A stretch of DNA of 64,000 nt from Brachybacterium sp. YJGR34. GTDB lineage: Bacteria; Actinomycetota; Actinomycetes; Actinomycetales; Dermabacteraceae. The notes under the pieces are model-generated. The model had not been told where the DNA came from, did no database searches, and saw only the letters and a program-made list of their open reading frames with translations. The position numbers and the translations under genes were made by a program. Location: the NCBI RefSeq assembly GCF_003347015.1, contig NZ_PNFB01000020.1, positions 1 through 64,000 on the forward strand. The letters run 5' to 3'. Below, piece by piece: positions 16,990 through 26,474 of this stretch (position 1 is the first letter of the stretch; each line of letters begins with the position of its first letter).

Positions 16990-18774
16990 ATGTCTGACGC
17001 AGACGTTCCGTCCCCCGCTCCACGCTTCACCGTGGACCGCCGTGCGTTCCTGGGCCGCAGCGCCGCGGTCGGCACGACCGCGGTCGCCGCGCCGCTGCTC
17101 CTGGCCGCCTGCGGCGGTGAGGACGCCGATGACGAGGTCACCGGCGGCGACGACTACGAGCCCGGCAGCGCGGCCCTCACGGTCGAGCTGGCCCCCGAGA
17201 TCGAGGGCGTCCTCTACCCCGAGGACTACGTGGGCCCCCGGGCCCGCGAGCTCGAGCCCTTCGGCGACGGCGAGACCGAGTTCACCGTCCTCAGCCAGGT
17301 CGATCCGGAGATGGACCTCGCCACCAACTACTACTCCGGCCTGGTCGCCGAGAAGACCGGCATCAACGCCACCTATGTCACCGTCCCCGCCGGGGAGGAC
17401 GGCAAGACCAAGGTCAACGCGATCGTCGCCGGCGGCGACCTCCCTCACTCCCTGATGGTCGGGCAGGACATCTTCAACCTCTCCGAGATCTCCATCTACG
17501 GCGAGCAGGGCCTGTTCATCCCCCTGGACAAGCTCATCGACGAGAACGCCCCGCACATCCTCGACATGTTCGCCTCCTTCCCCGACATGCGGAAGCAGTA
17601 CAGCTCCCCCGACGGCAAGCTCTACGCGATCCCGTCGATGAACGACTGCTACCACTGCAAGTCCGCCAACATCCGCACCTGGATCAACTCCCGCTGGCTC
17701 GAGGGCGTCGGCGCCGAGCAGCCCGAGACCCTCGACGACTTCGACACCCTCATGGACGAGTTCCGCGCCTACTCCGGCAAGCCCGACGGCTCGGTCATGA
17801 CGATCACCGATGCCGACACCATGCCTCAGCTGATGCAGTTCTTCCTGGGCTCCTTCCTCGAGATGCCCGCGGCCTGGCTGCGCCGCAGCGGCGGGACCAT
17901 CGAGTGGCTGCACGAGGACCCCGCCTACCGCGAGGGGATCATCTGGATCCAGGAGCAGTTCGCCAAGGGGAACCTGGATCCGGGCATGTTCTCCTACACC
18001 GCCGAGCAGTACCAGAAGCTCGGCGACAGCCCGGACGGCCCGAAGTTCGGCGTGGCCTACGGCTACTCGACCTTCAGCTTCAGCGCGGCCTCGGACTACA
18101 CCGATCCGGACAACGTCGCCCTCATCATGAAGCCCCTGGCTCCGATGGCCGGTCCGGACGGGGTGCGGACCGCGCAGTGGGACCACTTCGCCTACGGCTA
18201 CCCCAACTTCGTCATCACGCCCAGCTGCCCCGATCCGGCCCAGATGGTCCGCTGGGCCGACTACCAGTTCGAGCTCGGGCTGACGATCTCCGTGGGCCGT
18301 GGGGAGCAGGGCGTGGGCTGGGACTGGGCGACCGAGGGCCAGGTCGGCATCGACGGCCAGCAGGCGGTCTCGCAGGTGCTCCCCACCCCGGAGGAGCTCA
18401 AGAACCAGGCGTGGCGCGAATGGGGGCCGCTGTACAAGTCGATGTCCCAGCGCCACGGCGAGGCCGTGCTCGAGTCCACCCCGTCCGTCGAGCCGATCCT
18501 GTACGAGGCCGGGACGCTCTACGAGCCCTTCGCCACCGCCGAGGAGTCCGGCGTGCCGCCGCTGGTGCTGGACCTCGACCAGTCCGCGGCCGCCGGCGAG
18601 ATCCTCACCAACCTCGACAGCCACTTCACCCAGGCCATGGCCGCCTTCGGCACGGGAAAGAAGGACGCCTCGAAGGACGCCGACTGGAACGAGTACCTCG
18701 AGACCGCGCGGTCGATCGGCATCGAGACCTACGTCCAGACCCACCAGGAGGCGTACGACGCCCAGTACGGGTGA
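16990..18774 (+). CDS. ABC transporter substrate-binding lipoprotein 1 (LplA-like)
   Basis: A 594-aa exported lipoprotein. Arg17-Arg18 in DRRAFLGRS give a Tat-type signal, and LLLAAC ends in the lipidated Cys41. The mature protein is long, like LplA-type binding proteins that take up oligosaccharides or glycan fragments. A CYHC motif (Cys220, Cys223) follows YAIPSMND. The first 60 mature residues, including EIEGV-YPE-YVGPRARE, closely match the second binding protein at 20890, so the pair arose by duplication. It is first in the transport operon. The ATG at 16990 follows AAGGGAG. Confidence 0.9.
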   Translation: MSDADVPSPAPRFTVDRRAFLGRSAAVGTTAVAAPLLLAACGGEDADDEVTGGDDYEPGSAALTVELAPEIEGVLYPEDYVGPRARELEPFGDGETEFTVLSQVDPEMDLATNYYSGLVAEKTGINATYVTVPAGEDGKTKVNAIVAGGDLPHSLMVGQDIFNLSEISIYGEQGLFIPLDKLIDENAPHILDMFASFPDMRKQYSSPDGKLYAIPSMNDCYHCKSANIRTWINSRWLEGVGAEQPETLDDFDTLMDEFRAYSGKPDGSVMTITDADTMPQLMQFFLGSFLEMPAAWLRRSGGTIEWLHEDPAYREGIIWIQEQFAKGNLDPGMFSYTAEQYQKLGDSPDGPKFGVAYGYSTFSFSAASDYTDPDNVALIMKPLAPMAGPDGVRTAQWDHFAYGYPNFVITPSCPDPAQMVRWADYQFELGLTISVGRGEQGVGWDWATEGQVGIDGQQAVSQVLPTPEELKNQAWREWGPLYKSMSQRHGEAVLESTPSVEPILYEAGTLYEPFATAEESGVPPLVLDLDQSAAAGEILTNLDSHFTQAMAAFGTGKKDASKDADWNEYLETARSIGIETYVQTHQEAYDAQYG

Positions 18775-18864
18775 CCCGCCCGGCGCCCGGCACGACGACG
18801 TGGCGGGCGTCGCCAGTCCCCTCATCCCCTCTGCGCCCTCCGCGGCCGGAAAGGCTTTCGTCCC

Positions 18865-19818
18865 ATGGCAGTTCTGTCCACCGAGCCACGGCCGCCGGAC
18901 GTGCGCGAGAGCGCGCCGCCGCGCCGGCGCATCAAGGACCCGCGGTCGGACCGGATCCTCAACGTCGTGCTGGTCGTGCTGCTCGTCCTGTTCACGCTGA
19001 CGATCGTGTACCCGTTCGTCTACATCGTCAGCGCGTCACTCTCCACGCCCGCGGCGGTGTCCTCGGGCGAGATGTGGCTGTGGCCCGTCGGCTTCAGCCT
19101 GGACGCCTATCAGGCGGTGCTGGACTATCCGGCGATCACGCGCGGCTTCCTGAACTCGATCCTGTACTCGGGCGCGGCCATGCTGATCGGCACGGCGGTG
19201 ACCGTCATGGGCGGCTACGCCCTCTCCCGCGCGGACCTGGTGGGCAGGAACTTCTTCACCCTCGTGTTCGTGCTGACCATGATGTTCTCCGGCGGCATGA
19301 TCCCCACCTATCTGGTGGTGCGGGACCTGGGCATGCTCAACACGATCTGGGCGATGATCATCCCCACCGCGGTGAGCGTCTGGCAGCTGATCGTCACCCG
19401 GACCTTCTTCCAGACCACCATCCCCCACGAGCTGCTGGAGTGCTCCCGCATCGACGGGGCCAGCGACATGCGCTTCTTCGCCCAGATCGTGATGCCGCTG
19501 TCCAAGCCGATCATCGCTGTGAACCTGCTGCTGTACGGCGTCGCGACCTGGAACGCGTACTTCAACGGCCTCATCTACCTCACCGACGAGGAGCTGTATC
19601 CGCTGCAGCTGGTCATGCGGAACATCCTGCTGGAGAACGCCTTCGATCCCTCGGACATGGCCAATGCCGATCCGGAGCGCATCGCGGCGATGCAGCAGCT
19701 GGCCGACAAGCTCAAGTACGCCCTGATCATCATCGCGTCCGTCCCCCCGCTCATCGCCTACCCGTTCGTGCAGAAGCACTTCGTCAAGGGCATGATGATC
19801 GGTTCCCTGAAGGGTTGA
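18865..19818 (+). CDS. ABC transporter permease (LplC/YtcP-like)
   Basis: A 317-aa inner-membrane permease of the carbohydrate CUT1 class, LplC branch. It has about six membrane helices, starting with LNVVLVVLLVLFTLTIVYPF. The ATPase-contact EAA loop reads ECSRIDGASDMRFFAQIVMPLSKP in part, with the conserved Gly of DGAS, and the C-terminus FVKGMMIGSLKG is typical of this branch. It pairs with the permease that begins 7 nt downstream. No ATPase gene is present in the operon. Confidence 0.93.
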   Translation: MAVLSTEPRPPDVRESAPPRRRIKDPRSDRILNVVLVVLLVLFTLTIVYPFVYIVSASLSTPAAVSSGEMWLWPVGFSLDAYQAVLDYPAITRGFLNSILYSGAAMLIGTAVTVMGGYALSRADLVGRNFFTLVFVLTMMFSGGMIPTYLVVRDLGMLNTIWAMIIPTAVSVWQLIVTRTFFQTTIPHELLECSRIDGASDMRFFAQIVMPLSKPIIAVNLLLYGVATWNAYFNGLIYLTDEELYPLQLVMRNILLENAFDPSDMANADPERIAAMQQLADKLKYALIIIASVPPLIAYPFVQKHFVKGMMIGSLKG

Positions 19819-19825
19819 TGTCCAT

Positions 19826-20833
19826 ATGAGTACCGACCAGGGAAACTTCGTCGACCAGCTCCGCGTCGACGACACGCCGAAGAAGCACCGCAAGCGCGCC
19901 CCGGTGCTCGAGGGACAGCGCACGGTCCCGCTCTCCCGGCGCCTCTCTCGCTCCTGGCAGCTGTACCTGCTGCTGCTGCCGGCGGTGGTGTGGGTGATCC
20001 TCTTCGCCTACTGGCCGATGTACGGCATCCAGATCGCGTTCCGCGACTTCACGCCCGCCGGCGGCATCACGGGCTCCGACTGGGTGGGGCTCAAGCACTT
20101 CGAGAAGTTCGTGACCAGCTACAACTTCTGGCCGCTGCTGCGCAACACGCTGGTGCTCGCCTTCTACGAGCTGATCGCCGGGTTCCCGGTCCCGATCATC
20201 CTGGCGCTGGCGCTGAACGCCGTGCGGCAGAAGTACTTCTCCCGCGTCGTCCAGCTCATCACCTACGCCCCGAACTTCATCTCGATCGTGGTGGTCGTCG
20301 GCATCCTGGTGATGCTCCTGGACCCGCAGTCGGGCATCGTCACCCACGCCTTCTCGCTGCTGGGCCTCGAGGCGCCGGCGTTCCTCACCGATCCGGGATG
20401 GTTCCGCCACACCTACGTGTGGTCGGGGATCTGGCAGACGGCGGGCTTCAGCGCGATCATCTACCTGGCCGCGCTCTCCTCCGTCCCGCCGGAGCTGCAC
20501 GAGGCGGCGAAGGTGGACGGCGCCTCGCACCTGCGACGCATGTGGCACATCGACCTGCCCGCGATCATGCCGATCGCGATCGTGCTGATGATCCTCAACG
20601 TCGGCTCGATCATGAGCGTGGGCTTCGAGAAGGTGCTGCTCATGCAGAACCCGCTGAACCTCTCGACCTCCCAGGTGATCGACACCTACGTCTACGAGGT
20701 GGGCCTGAAGAGCCCCATCCCCCAGTACAGCTACGCCACCGCGATCGGCCTGTTCCGCAGCGTCGTCGGGCTGATCCTCCTGCTCGCGGTCAACGCCCTC
20801 TCGCGGCGCATCACGAAGGCCGGATTGTTCTGA
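19826..20833 (+). CDS. ABC transporter permease (LplB/YteP-like)
   Basis: A 335-aa permease with a 40-residue charged N-terminal leader and six predicted membrane helices. The LplB hallmarks are LLPAVVWVILFAYWPMYGIQIAFRDF near the start and the EAA loop EAAKVDGASHLRRMWHIDLP. The VEKVL-type segment MSVGFEKVLLMQNPLN lies near the end. With the LplC-like partner it forms the heterodimeric channel for the sugar ligand delivered by the two lipoproteins. Confidence 0.93.
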   Translation: MSTDQGNFVDQLRVDDTPKKHRKRAPVLEGQRTVPLSRRLSRSWQLYLLLLPAVVWVILFAYWPMYGIQIAFRDFTPAGGITGSDWVGLKHFEKFVTSYNFWPLLRNTLVLAFYELIAGFPVPIILALALNAVRQKYFSRVVQLITYAPNFISIVVVVGILVMLLDPQSGIVTHAFSLLGLEAPAFLTDPGWFRHTYVWSGIWQTAGFSAIIYLAALSSVPPELHEAAKVDGASHLRRMWHIDLPAIMPIAIVLMILNVGSIMSVGFEKVLLMQNPLNLSTSQVIDTYVYEVGLKSPIPQYSYATAIGLFRSVVGLILLLAVNALSRRITKAGLF

Positions 20834-20889
20834 TCTCCCGGGGCGCCCGCCCCGGAGTCCCCCATGACGACGACGTCAGGAGAACGCCC

Positions 20890-22644
20890 ATGTCCGCCAT
20901 CCCCTCCCCCGACCGTCCCCTCGCCCGCCGATCCGTCCTCGTCGGCGCCCTCGCGGCGCCCGGTATCGCCTCCCTCGCCGCCTGTTCGGGCGACACCGGA
21001 GGCTCCGCGACGCCCGAGGTCCCGCAGGTCGAGTACGAGCAGGGCTCCTCCTCGCTGAAGGTCGAGCTCGGCCCGGAGATCGAGGGCGTCCCGTACCCCG
21101 AGGGGTATGTCGGCCCCCGAGCCCGAGAAATCGAGCCCTTCGGCGACGGATCGACGGAGTTCAGGGTCCTGACCCGCAGCGGTGCGGGCCTCGACTTCGA
21201 GACCAATCTCCACTCGCTCTACCTCGAGGAGAAGACGGGGGTGCGGATCGCCTACGAGACCGTCCCCCAGGGCGAGGAGGGGGCGCCCAAGGTCAATGCG
21301 ATCCTCTCCGGCGGGGACCTGCCCGACGGGCTCATGCTGGGCCCGGAGTGGATGGGTGGCTTCACGAAGTCACAGATCTACGCCTACGGCGCCCAGGGTC
21401 TGTTCCAACCGCTCGACCAGCTGATCGACGAGTACGCTCCGCAGCTGCAGGAGCTGTTCGAGCAGAACCCGGACCTGCGCGCGTCCTGGACAGCACCCGA
21501 CGGCGCGATGTACGCCATCCCGTCGGTCAACCAGTGCTACCACTGTGCCTCCTCGGACACTCGGACCTGGGTGCATCAGCCCACCATGGAGGCGGCCGGC
21601 TGGACCGAGCAGCCCACCACGCTCGAGGAGTTCGAGCAGATGCTGCGCGACATGCTCGCCGCGGATCCCGACCTCCGCCCGTTCAGCGGGGACAAGGCGG
21701 TGCTCCCCTTCGGCCTCATCGGCGCCTCCGTCTACGACATGGGCATCAACAAGCTCCGCCGCGACGGCGACGCCATCGTGTACACGCCCGTCGAGGACGG
21801 GTTCCGCGAGGTGCTCACGGTCGTCGCGCGACTGGTGAAGGACGGGCTGCTGGACCCCAATGCCTTCACCCAGGACAACGATCAGCTCAAGCGCCTGACC
21901 ATGGATCCCGACGGCTCCCGGGTGGGCGTGCTGCAGATGGGCAACCAGTACGGCATCGTCGACGTCGAGTGGACCGGCCCGGACGCGCTCGTCCATCAGT
22001 TCGTCCCCCTGGCCCCCTTCTCCGGCAGCGGCGGGGATCCGATCATCCCCTGGAACGAGTCCCACGGCGACGCCAGCGGACTGGTCATCACCAGCGCCTG
22101 CGAGGATCCCGTCACCCTCGTGCGCTGGGCCGACGCCCAGCTCGGGCTCCTCCCCACCCTCGAGATGCGCCTGGGCGCCATCGACCGCCACTGGGAGTGG
22201 GGGTCCGACGACCAGCTCGGCATCGACGGCCGTCCCGCCCTCTACGCGCGTTTCCCGGTGGAGGGCGAGGAAGAGGACAACATCACCTGGCCCGAGTCCG
22301 GGGTGTACAACCTGGGCATGGACGTCCGGCACGGCGAGAGCGTGGACGAGAACACCTCCGTGGAGCCGGTCCTCTACCAGGCGGGGAAGCTCTTCGAGCC
22401 GTACCGCGCCCCGATCGAGTCCCTGTTCATCCCCCCGTTCTTCTCCGCCGAGGACTCCGCGGAGATCGGCGAGCTGCGCGCGAACATCGACAGCCTCTAC
22501 GCGCAGGGGACGGCGAAGATGGCTCTCGGCGATCTCGACCCCACCAGCGACGAGGACTGGGAGTCCTTCGTCGCGAGCTTCGAGAGCGCGAACCTCCCGC
22601 GCTATCTCGAGATCCTCACCGAGGCGGACCGCCGTCGCCCCTGA
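20890..22644 (+). CDS. ABC transporter substrate-binding lipoprotein 2 (LplA-like paralogue)
   Basis: A 584-aa paralogue of the binding protein at 16990. It has a signal with Arg13-Arg14 (ARRSVLVGALA) and a lipobox SLAAC with Cys32. It shares EIEGVPYPEGYVGPRAREIE, the NAILSGGDLP stretch and the CYHC motif (Cys216, Cys219) with its sister. The region after about residue 260 is more divergent and could set a different ligand preference. Its position after the two permeases suggests that one channel is served by two receptors. The sulfatase follows 67 nt later. Confidence 0.9.
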   Translation: MSAIPSPDRPLARRSVLVGALAAPGIASLAACSGDTGGSATPEVPQVEYEQGSSSLKVELGPEIEGVPYPEGYVGPRAREIEPFGDGSTEFRVLTRSGAGLDFETNLHSLYLEEKTGVRIAYETVPQGEEGAPKVNAILSGGDLPDGLMLGPEWMGGFTKSQIYAYGAQGLFQPLDQLIDEYAPQLQELFEQNPDLRASWTAPDGAMYAIPSVNQCYHCASSDTRTWVHQPTMEAAGWTEQPTTLEEFEQMLRDMLAADPDLRPFSGDKAVLPFGLIGASVYDMGINKLRRDGDAIVYTPVEDGFREVLTVVARLVKDGLLDPNAFTQDNDQLKRLTMDPDGSRVGVLQMGNQYGIVDVEWTGPDALVHQFVPLAPFSGSGGDPIIPWNESHGDASGLVITSACEDPVTLVRWADAQLGLLPTLEMRLGAIDRHWEWGSDDQLGIDGRPALYARFPVEGEEEDNITWPESGVYNLGMDVRHGESVDENTSVEPVLYQAGKLFEPYRAPIESLFIPPFFSAEDSAEIGELRANIDSLYAQGTAKMALGDLDPTSDEDWESFVASFESANLPRYLEILTEADRRRP

Positions 22645-22711
22645 GGGCACCGGCGGACCCGAGCTGCGCGCGGACCGGACAACGACAGACGGACGGAGAA
22701 CGAACCACACC

Positions 22712-24193
22712 ATGACGGAGAAGCGACCGAATGTCGTCCTGATCATCGCCGACGACCTGGGATGGGGGGATCTCGGCTGCAACGGGGCGACGCTCATCCC
22801 GACGCCGCACACCGACCGCATCGCGCGGGAGGGCCTGACCGCCGGCGACGCGCATTCCGCGTCCTCGGTCTGCACGCCGAGCCGGTACGCGCTGCTCACC
22901 GGGCGCTATGCGTGGCGGAGCCCGATGAAGTCCGGGGTGCTGCTCGGCCACGGCGCACCGCTCATCGAGCCCGGCCGGCCGACCATCGCGTCGGTCCTGT
23001 CCGCGGCGGGATACGCCACCGGCGCCTTCGGGAAATGGCACCTCGGTCTGGACTGGGCGAGGAAGGATCCTCGGGACGTCGAGCCGCTCGACGAGCAGGC
23101 GCACGGGATCGACGGGTCGGGAGGAGCGGCGCTGTCCCTGGGCGAGATCCGCGACATCGGGAACGACATCGACTACTCCCTGCCCTTCCGGGGCGGACCC
23201 GTGGACCTCGGGTTCGATCGCTTCTTCGGGATCTCGGCCTCCCTGGACATGGCGCCCTACTGCGTCCTCGACCAGGATCGAGCGCTCGAGCTGCCGGATC
23301 GGCCCAAGCGGCGGCTGCCCGGGCAGAGGCCGGGCTTCCAGACCCCGGGCTGGGAGGACGACCAGGTGGATCTCCGCTGCGCCCGGGAGGCGGCGGACTG
23401 GATGACCGAGCAGGCGGGAACCGGATCGCCGTTCTTCCTGTACCTGGCGACCACCTGCCCCCACCGTCCCTGCGTCCCCCCGGAGCATGTCCGCGGTCGC
23501 ACGGGGATCGGTGCCCGGGCCGACCATGTCTGCCTGTTCGACGAGATCGTGGGCCAGATCGACGAGGCCCTGCAGGCGGCGGGAGCGGCGGACGACACGC
23601 TCCTCATCGTCACCAGCGACAACGGTGCGCCCACCGGGTTCCCCGAGGACGGGGACGTCGTCACCCATCGCCCCAACGGGCCGTACCGGGGCCAGAAGGC
23701 GGACATCTGGGAGGGCGGCCACCGCGAGCCGCTCCTGGTCCGGTGGCCGGGTCGCGTCCCTCCGGGGGCCGGCACGGATCAGCTCATCGGGCTGAACGAC
23801 CTCTTCTCCACCATCGCCTCCGCCGCCGGTGCGCTGATCCCGCGAGGAGCCGCGGAGGACTCCGTCGACCAGCTGGCAGCCATCACCGGGGAGCCGCCGT
23901 CGGAGCGCCCTGCGCTCGTCCACCACTCGTTCTCCGGCGTCTTCGCCGTGCGGATGGGCTCGTGGAAGGTCGAGTTCGGCACCGGCTCCGGCGGAGGCTT
24001 CAGCCGACCTCCGGGGCGGGTCTTCGATCGCGATCACCCCGAGGGCCAGCTCTATCACCTCGGGGCCGATCCCGGAGAGACCATGAACCTCTGGGACGAG
24101 CGTCCCGACATCGTCGCCGAGGCCTACGACGTGCTCCGCGGCATCGTGCGGGATCCGGAGCACGGACTGGACCTCGAGGTGCCGCTGCGGTGA
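22712..24193 (+). CDS. Type I (Cys-type) sulfatase
   Basis: A 493-aa arylsulfatase-superfamily enzyme. The metal-binding start NVVLIIADDLGWGD, the maturation motif SVCTPSRYALLTGRY (Cys54, converted to formylglycine) and the second signature GAFGKWHLG are intact. Late residues VTSDNGAPTG give the remaining metal ligands. There is no signal peptide, so it should act inside the cell. Its place between the fucoside transporter and a fucosidase suggests that it removes sulfate from fucose-containing glycans. The formylglycine-generating or radical-SAM maturase it needs is not in this window. Confidence 0.93.
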   Translation: MTEKRPNVVLIIADDLGWGDLGCNGATLIPTPHTDRIAREGLTAGDAHSASSVCTPSRYALLTGRYAWRSPMKSGVLLGHGAPLIEPGRPTIASVLSAAGYATGAFGKWHLGLDWARKDPRDVEPLDEQAHGIDGSGGAALSLGEIRDIGNDIDYSLPFRGGPVDLGFDRFFGISASLDMAPYCVLDQDRALELPDRPKRRLPGQRPGFQTPGWEDDQVDLRCAREAADWMTEQAGTGSPFFLYLATTCPHRPCVPPEHVRGRTGIGARADHVCLFDEIVGQIDEALQAAGAADDTLLIVTSDNGAPTGFPEDGDVVTHRPNGPYRGQKADIWEGGHREPLLVRWPGRVPPGAGTDQLIGLNDLFSTIASAAGALIPRGAAEDSVDQLAAITGEPPSERPALVHHSFSGVFAVRMGSWKVEFGTGSGGGFSRPPGRVFDRDHPEGQLYHLGADPGETMNLWDERPDIVAEAYDVLRGIVRDPEHGLDLEVPLR

Positions 24194-24211
24194 CGGGTCC
24201 GGCGGCGGCAC

Positions 24212-25522
24212 TCAGTCGATCGGCGCCTCGGTCGGGGCCCGGAAGTCCTCGGGCAGCGCCGGGACGGGAGCGCCGGTGGCGTCGTGGACCTGCACGGCGG
24301 TGAGCGCGGCGCCCTCGCCCTCGACCTCGACGATCACCGCGGCGGCCTCCACCGCGGCCGGCAGGCGGTGGAGGCGGCGGACGCCGATCGTCCCGCCCTC
24401 GGCCAGCACCGATCCGTCGGAGTCCAGCACACGATGGCTGCGCACACGCTGCCCGGCGGTGATGTCCTCGGCGATCTCGACGTGGTCGAAGAGCGCGACG
24501 CCGGGCAGATGCGCCCGGACCCGGCCGCCCGACGGCGTCATCGTGCTCTCGAGGCGCGCCGCGACGGGCCGGCCGAAGCGGGCGTCCAGGGCCGCGCGGA
24601 ACTCGACGAGCCGCGCCGCGTCGTCCTCGCCGATCCGACCTTCGCGGTTCGGCGGCACGTTCAGCAGCAGGTTCGCCCCGAGCCCCAGGGAGCGGTCATG
24701 GATCTCCAGCAGGTGGGGGACGGACTTCGGCTCCTCCCCCTCCTGCCAGAACCAGCCGCGTCGCAGCGAGACGTCGCACTCGGGCGGCAGATAGCGGGCC
24801 TCGCCGAGCTCGACCACGTCGGGGTCGTAGTTGTTGAGGTCCGTGGAGCGGGTGACGTAATCGCAGGGATCCGCGGCGAGGCCGTCCTCGTTGCCGACCC
24901 AGCGGATCGTCGCGGGCCCCATGTTGAAGACCATGGCGCCCGGCTGCAGCTCGGCGATGAGGGCGCCGATGCGGTCCCAGGCGTACTCCCGCCCGGCGGA
25001 GCCGGCACCGTCGAACCACAGCTCGAACAGCTCCCCGTAGTTCGTGCACAGCTCGCGCAGCTGGGCGAGGTAGAACTCGTCGTAGACCGCGGGGTCCTCG
25101 TACTGCGGCGCATTGCGGTCCCAGGGGGAGAGATAGAGCCCCAGCTTCATGCCGTGGCGCCGGCACGCCGCGGCGAGGTCGCCGACCACGTCCCCCTGCC
25201 CGCCCTTCCACGGCGAGGAGGCGACGGAGTAGGTGGTGGTCGCCGTCGGCCACAGGCAGAAGCCGTCGTGGTGCTTGGCGGTCAGCACGACGTACTTCGC
25301 CCCCAGGTCCCGGGCGGTGCGCACCCACTGGTCGGTGTCGAGGTCGGAGGGGTCGAAGAGGTGCGCGGGGACGGTGCCGTCGCTCCACTCCTTGCCCGCG
25401 AAGGTGTTGATCCCGACATGGAAGAAGACCCCGAGGCCGTCCCGCTGCCACTGCAGCTGCTCCGGCGTGGGGGCGATCAGGGGCTCGGCGGCGGACGGAG
25501 TGTCGGCGGAGGTGGTGACCAT
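24212..25522 (-). CDS. GH29 alpha-L-fucosidase, second copy (GH29-B-like)
   Basis: A 436-aa family 29 glycosidase from ATG 25522; a TTG at 25534 is the only longer option. Signature regions are GLGVFFHVGINTF, LTAKHHDGFCLWPT and the nucleophile site FELWFDGAG (Asp171). The WFDG form and the lineage of its N-terminal block resemble the alpha-1,3/1,4-specific GH29-B enzymes, which cleave branched Lewis-type linkages. It differs clearly from the fucosidase at 14047, so the two probably cut different bonds. A C-terminal beta domain follows the barrel. It is convergent with the sulfatase, 18 nt away. Confidence 0.9.
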   Translation of the reverse strand: MVTTSADTPSAAEPLIAPTPEQLQWQRDGLGVFFHVGINTFAGKEWSDGTVPAHLFDPSDLDTDQWVRTARDLGAKYVVLTAKHHDGFCLWPTATTTYSVASSPWKGGQGDVVGDLAAACRRHGMKLGLYLSPWDRNAPQYEDPAVYDEFYLAQLRELCTNYGELFELWFDGAGSAGREYAWDRIGALIAELQPGAMVFNMGPATIRWVGNEDGLAADPCDYVTRSTDLNNYDPDVVELGEARYLPPECDVSLRRGWFWQEGEEPKSVPHLLEIHDRSLGLGANLLLNVPPNREGRIGEDDAARLVEFRAALDARFGRPVAARLESTMTPSGGRVRAHLPGVALFDHVEIAEDITAGQRVRSHRVLDSDGSVLAEGGTIGVRRLHRLPAAVEAAAVIVEVEGEGAALTAVQVHDATGAPVPALPEDFRAPTEAPID

Positions 25523-25536
25523 GCCGGAAGTCAATC

Positions 25537-25546
25537 AGACATCGGT
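25537..25546. promoter_or_regulatory. AGACATCGGT motif shared with the fucose control region
   Basis: AGACATCGGT lies 14 nt upstream of ATG 25522 and is identical to the core of the tandem repeats at 16705-16728. In both places it sits at the 5' side of a minus-strand fucose gene. Confidence 0.4.
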
Positions 25547-25674
25547 CCTCTCCCGAGGGATCGACGCGCCCCGGCGTCTCCCACCTGGCCCGAACTCACG
25601 CGTCGAGGGGCCGGCCCCGGCAAGACGTCGGGCCTCTGATGGTGTCCTCGAGCGGACCGGCCCGCGAGGGAGGC

Positions 25675-25680
25675 TACCCT
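25675..25680 (+). promoter_or_regulatory. -10 box TACCCT, 7 nt before the first YesL-like gene
   Basis: TACCCT fits TANNNT and ends 7 nt before GTG 25688, pointing to a leaderless transcript. Confidence 0.45.
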
Positions 25681-25687
25681 CGGGAAG

Positions 25688-26365
25688 GTGAACGCCTCTC
25701 GCTCGCCCTCCGGTCCCGCGCAGGTCCCCTCCTGGGTGCTGCGCGGCAACGAGATGATCGAGCGCGTCGTCCTCGTGCTGCGGATCAACCTGGTGTGGAT
25801 CGCCCTGACCCTGCTGGGACTGGTCGTCCTGGGCGTCGCGCCGGCCAGCGTCGCCGCGGCCGATGCCCTGCTGGCCGCCCGCGAGGGCCGACGGGTCCGC
25901 GTGCTGGCGTCGATGTGGTCCACCTACCGCCGCCAGCTGGCGCCCGCGACGATCCGCGTGCTGCCCCTGATGGCGGTCCAGGCGGGCGCGACCTCGATGC
26001 TGTGGCTGGTCATCGGGGGCGCCGTCCCCTCGGCACCCCTGGCCGTGGCGCTGGGGACGGTGGCGGCGATCAGCGGCGCCTGGGCCACCGTGAGCGCCGC
26101 CGCGATCGTGGCCACGCCGCGGCTGCGCCGTCAGGACGTGCTGGTCACCTGGCGCCTGGCGCTGCTCCTGCCCGGCGTGCTCCCGGCGCGGGCGGTGGGC
26201 CTGCTGCTGGGACTGCTGGTGTGGGCGATGCTGTGCGCCCTGCTGTGGCCCCTGGCGATCCTGGTCGGGGCGGCCGCGGCGATCGACCTCGCGACGGGCC
26301 TGCTGACCCGCCGCATCGAGCACCTCCTGCAGGAGATCGACGCCGCCGGGCAGGAGCGCCCCTGA
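25688..26365 (+). CDS. YesL-like (DUF624) membrane protein, copy 1
   Basis: A 225-aa protein from GTG 25688. The family block LRINLVWIALTLLGLVVLGV opens the first helix and VLASMWSTYRRQL follows it. Four or five further helices and a basic C-terminus complete it. DUF624/YesL proteins are regularly found beside LplB/LplC-type sugar transporters, as here, but their role is unknown. It is clearly paralogous to the next gene and is divergent from the second fucosidase. Confidence 0.85.
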   Translation: MNASRSPSGPAQVPSWVLRGNEMIERVVLVLRINLVWIALTLLGLVVLGVAPASVAAADALLAAREGRRVRVLASMWSTYRRQLAPATIRVLPLMAVQAGATSMLWLVIGGAVPSAPLAVALGTVAAISGAWATVSAAAIVATPRLRRQDVLVTWRLALLLPGVLPARAVGLLLGLLVWAMLCALLWPLAILVGAAAAIDLATGLLTRRIEHLLQEIDAAGQERP

Positions 26366-26462
26366 GGGCGGGGACGGAGCAGGGCGTCGCCGTCGGCCCC
26401 GTCGCGCCGGCGCATCTGCGCCGCCCCCGCGGACTCCCCGGCGCCCCGCGGACCCGGATGGG

Positions 26463-26468
26463 TACCGT
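26463..26468 (+). promoter_or_regulatory. -10 box TACCGT, 6 nt before the second YesL-like gene
   Basis: TACCGT ends 6 nt before ATG 26475. The second YesL-like gene therefore seems to have its own leaderless promoter rather than relying on the first. Confidence 0.5.
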
Positions 26469-26474
26469 GGCGGC

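Noticed and set aside
22712..24193. Sulfatase as a phosphonate hydrolase or choline sulfatase
   Set aside because: The CTPSR motif and GKWHLG signature fit classical sulfatases, and no choline genes are nearby; the fucose context is more coherent.
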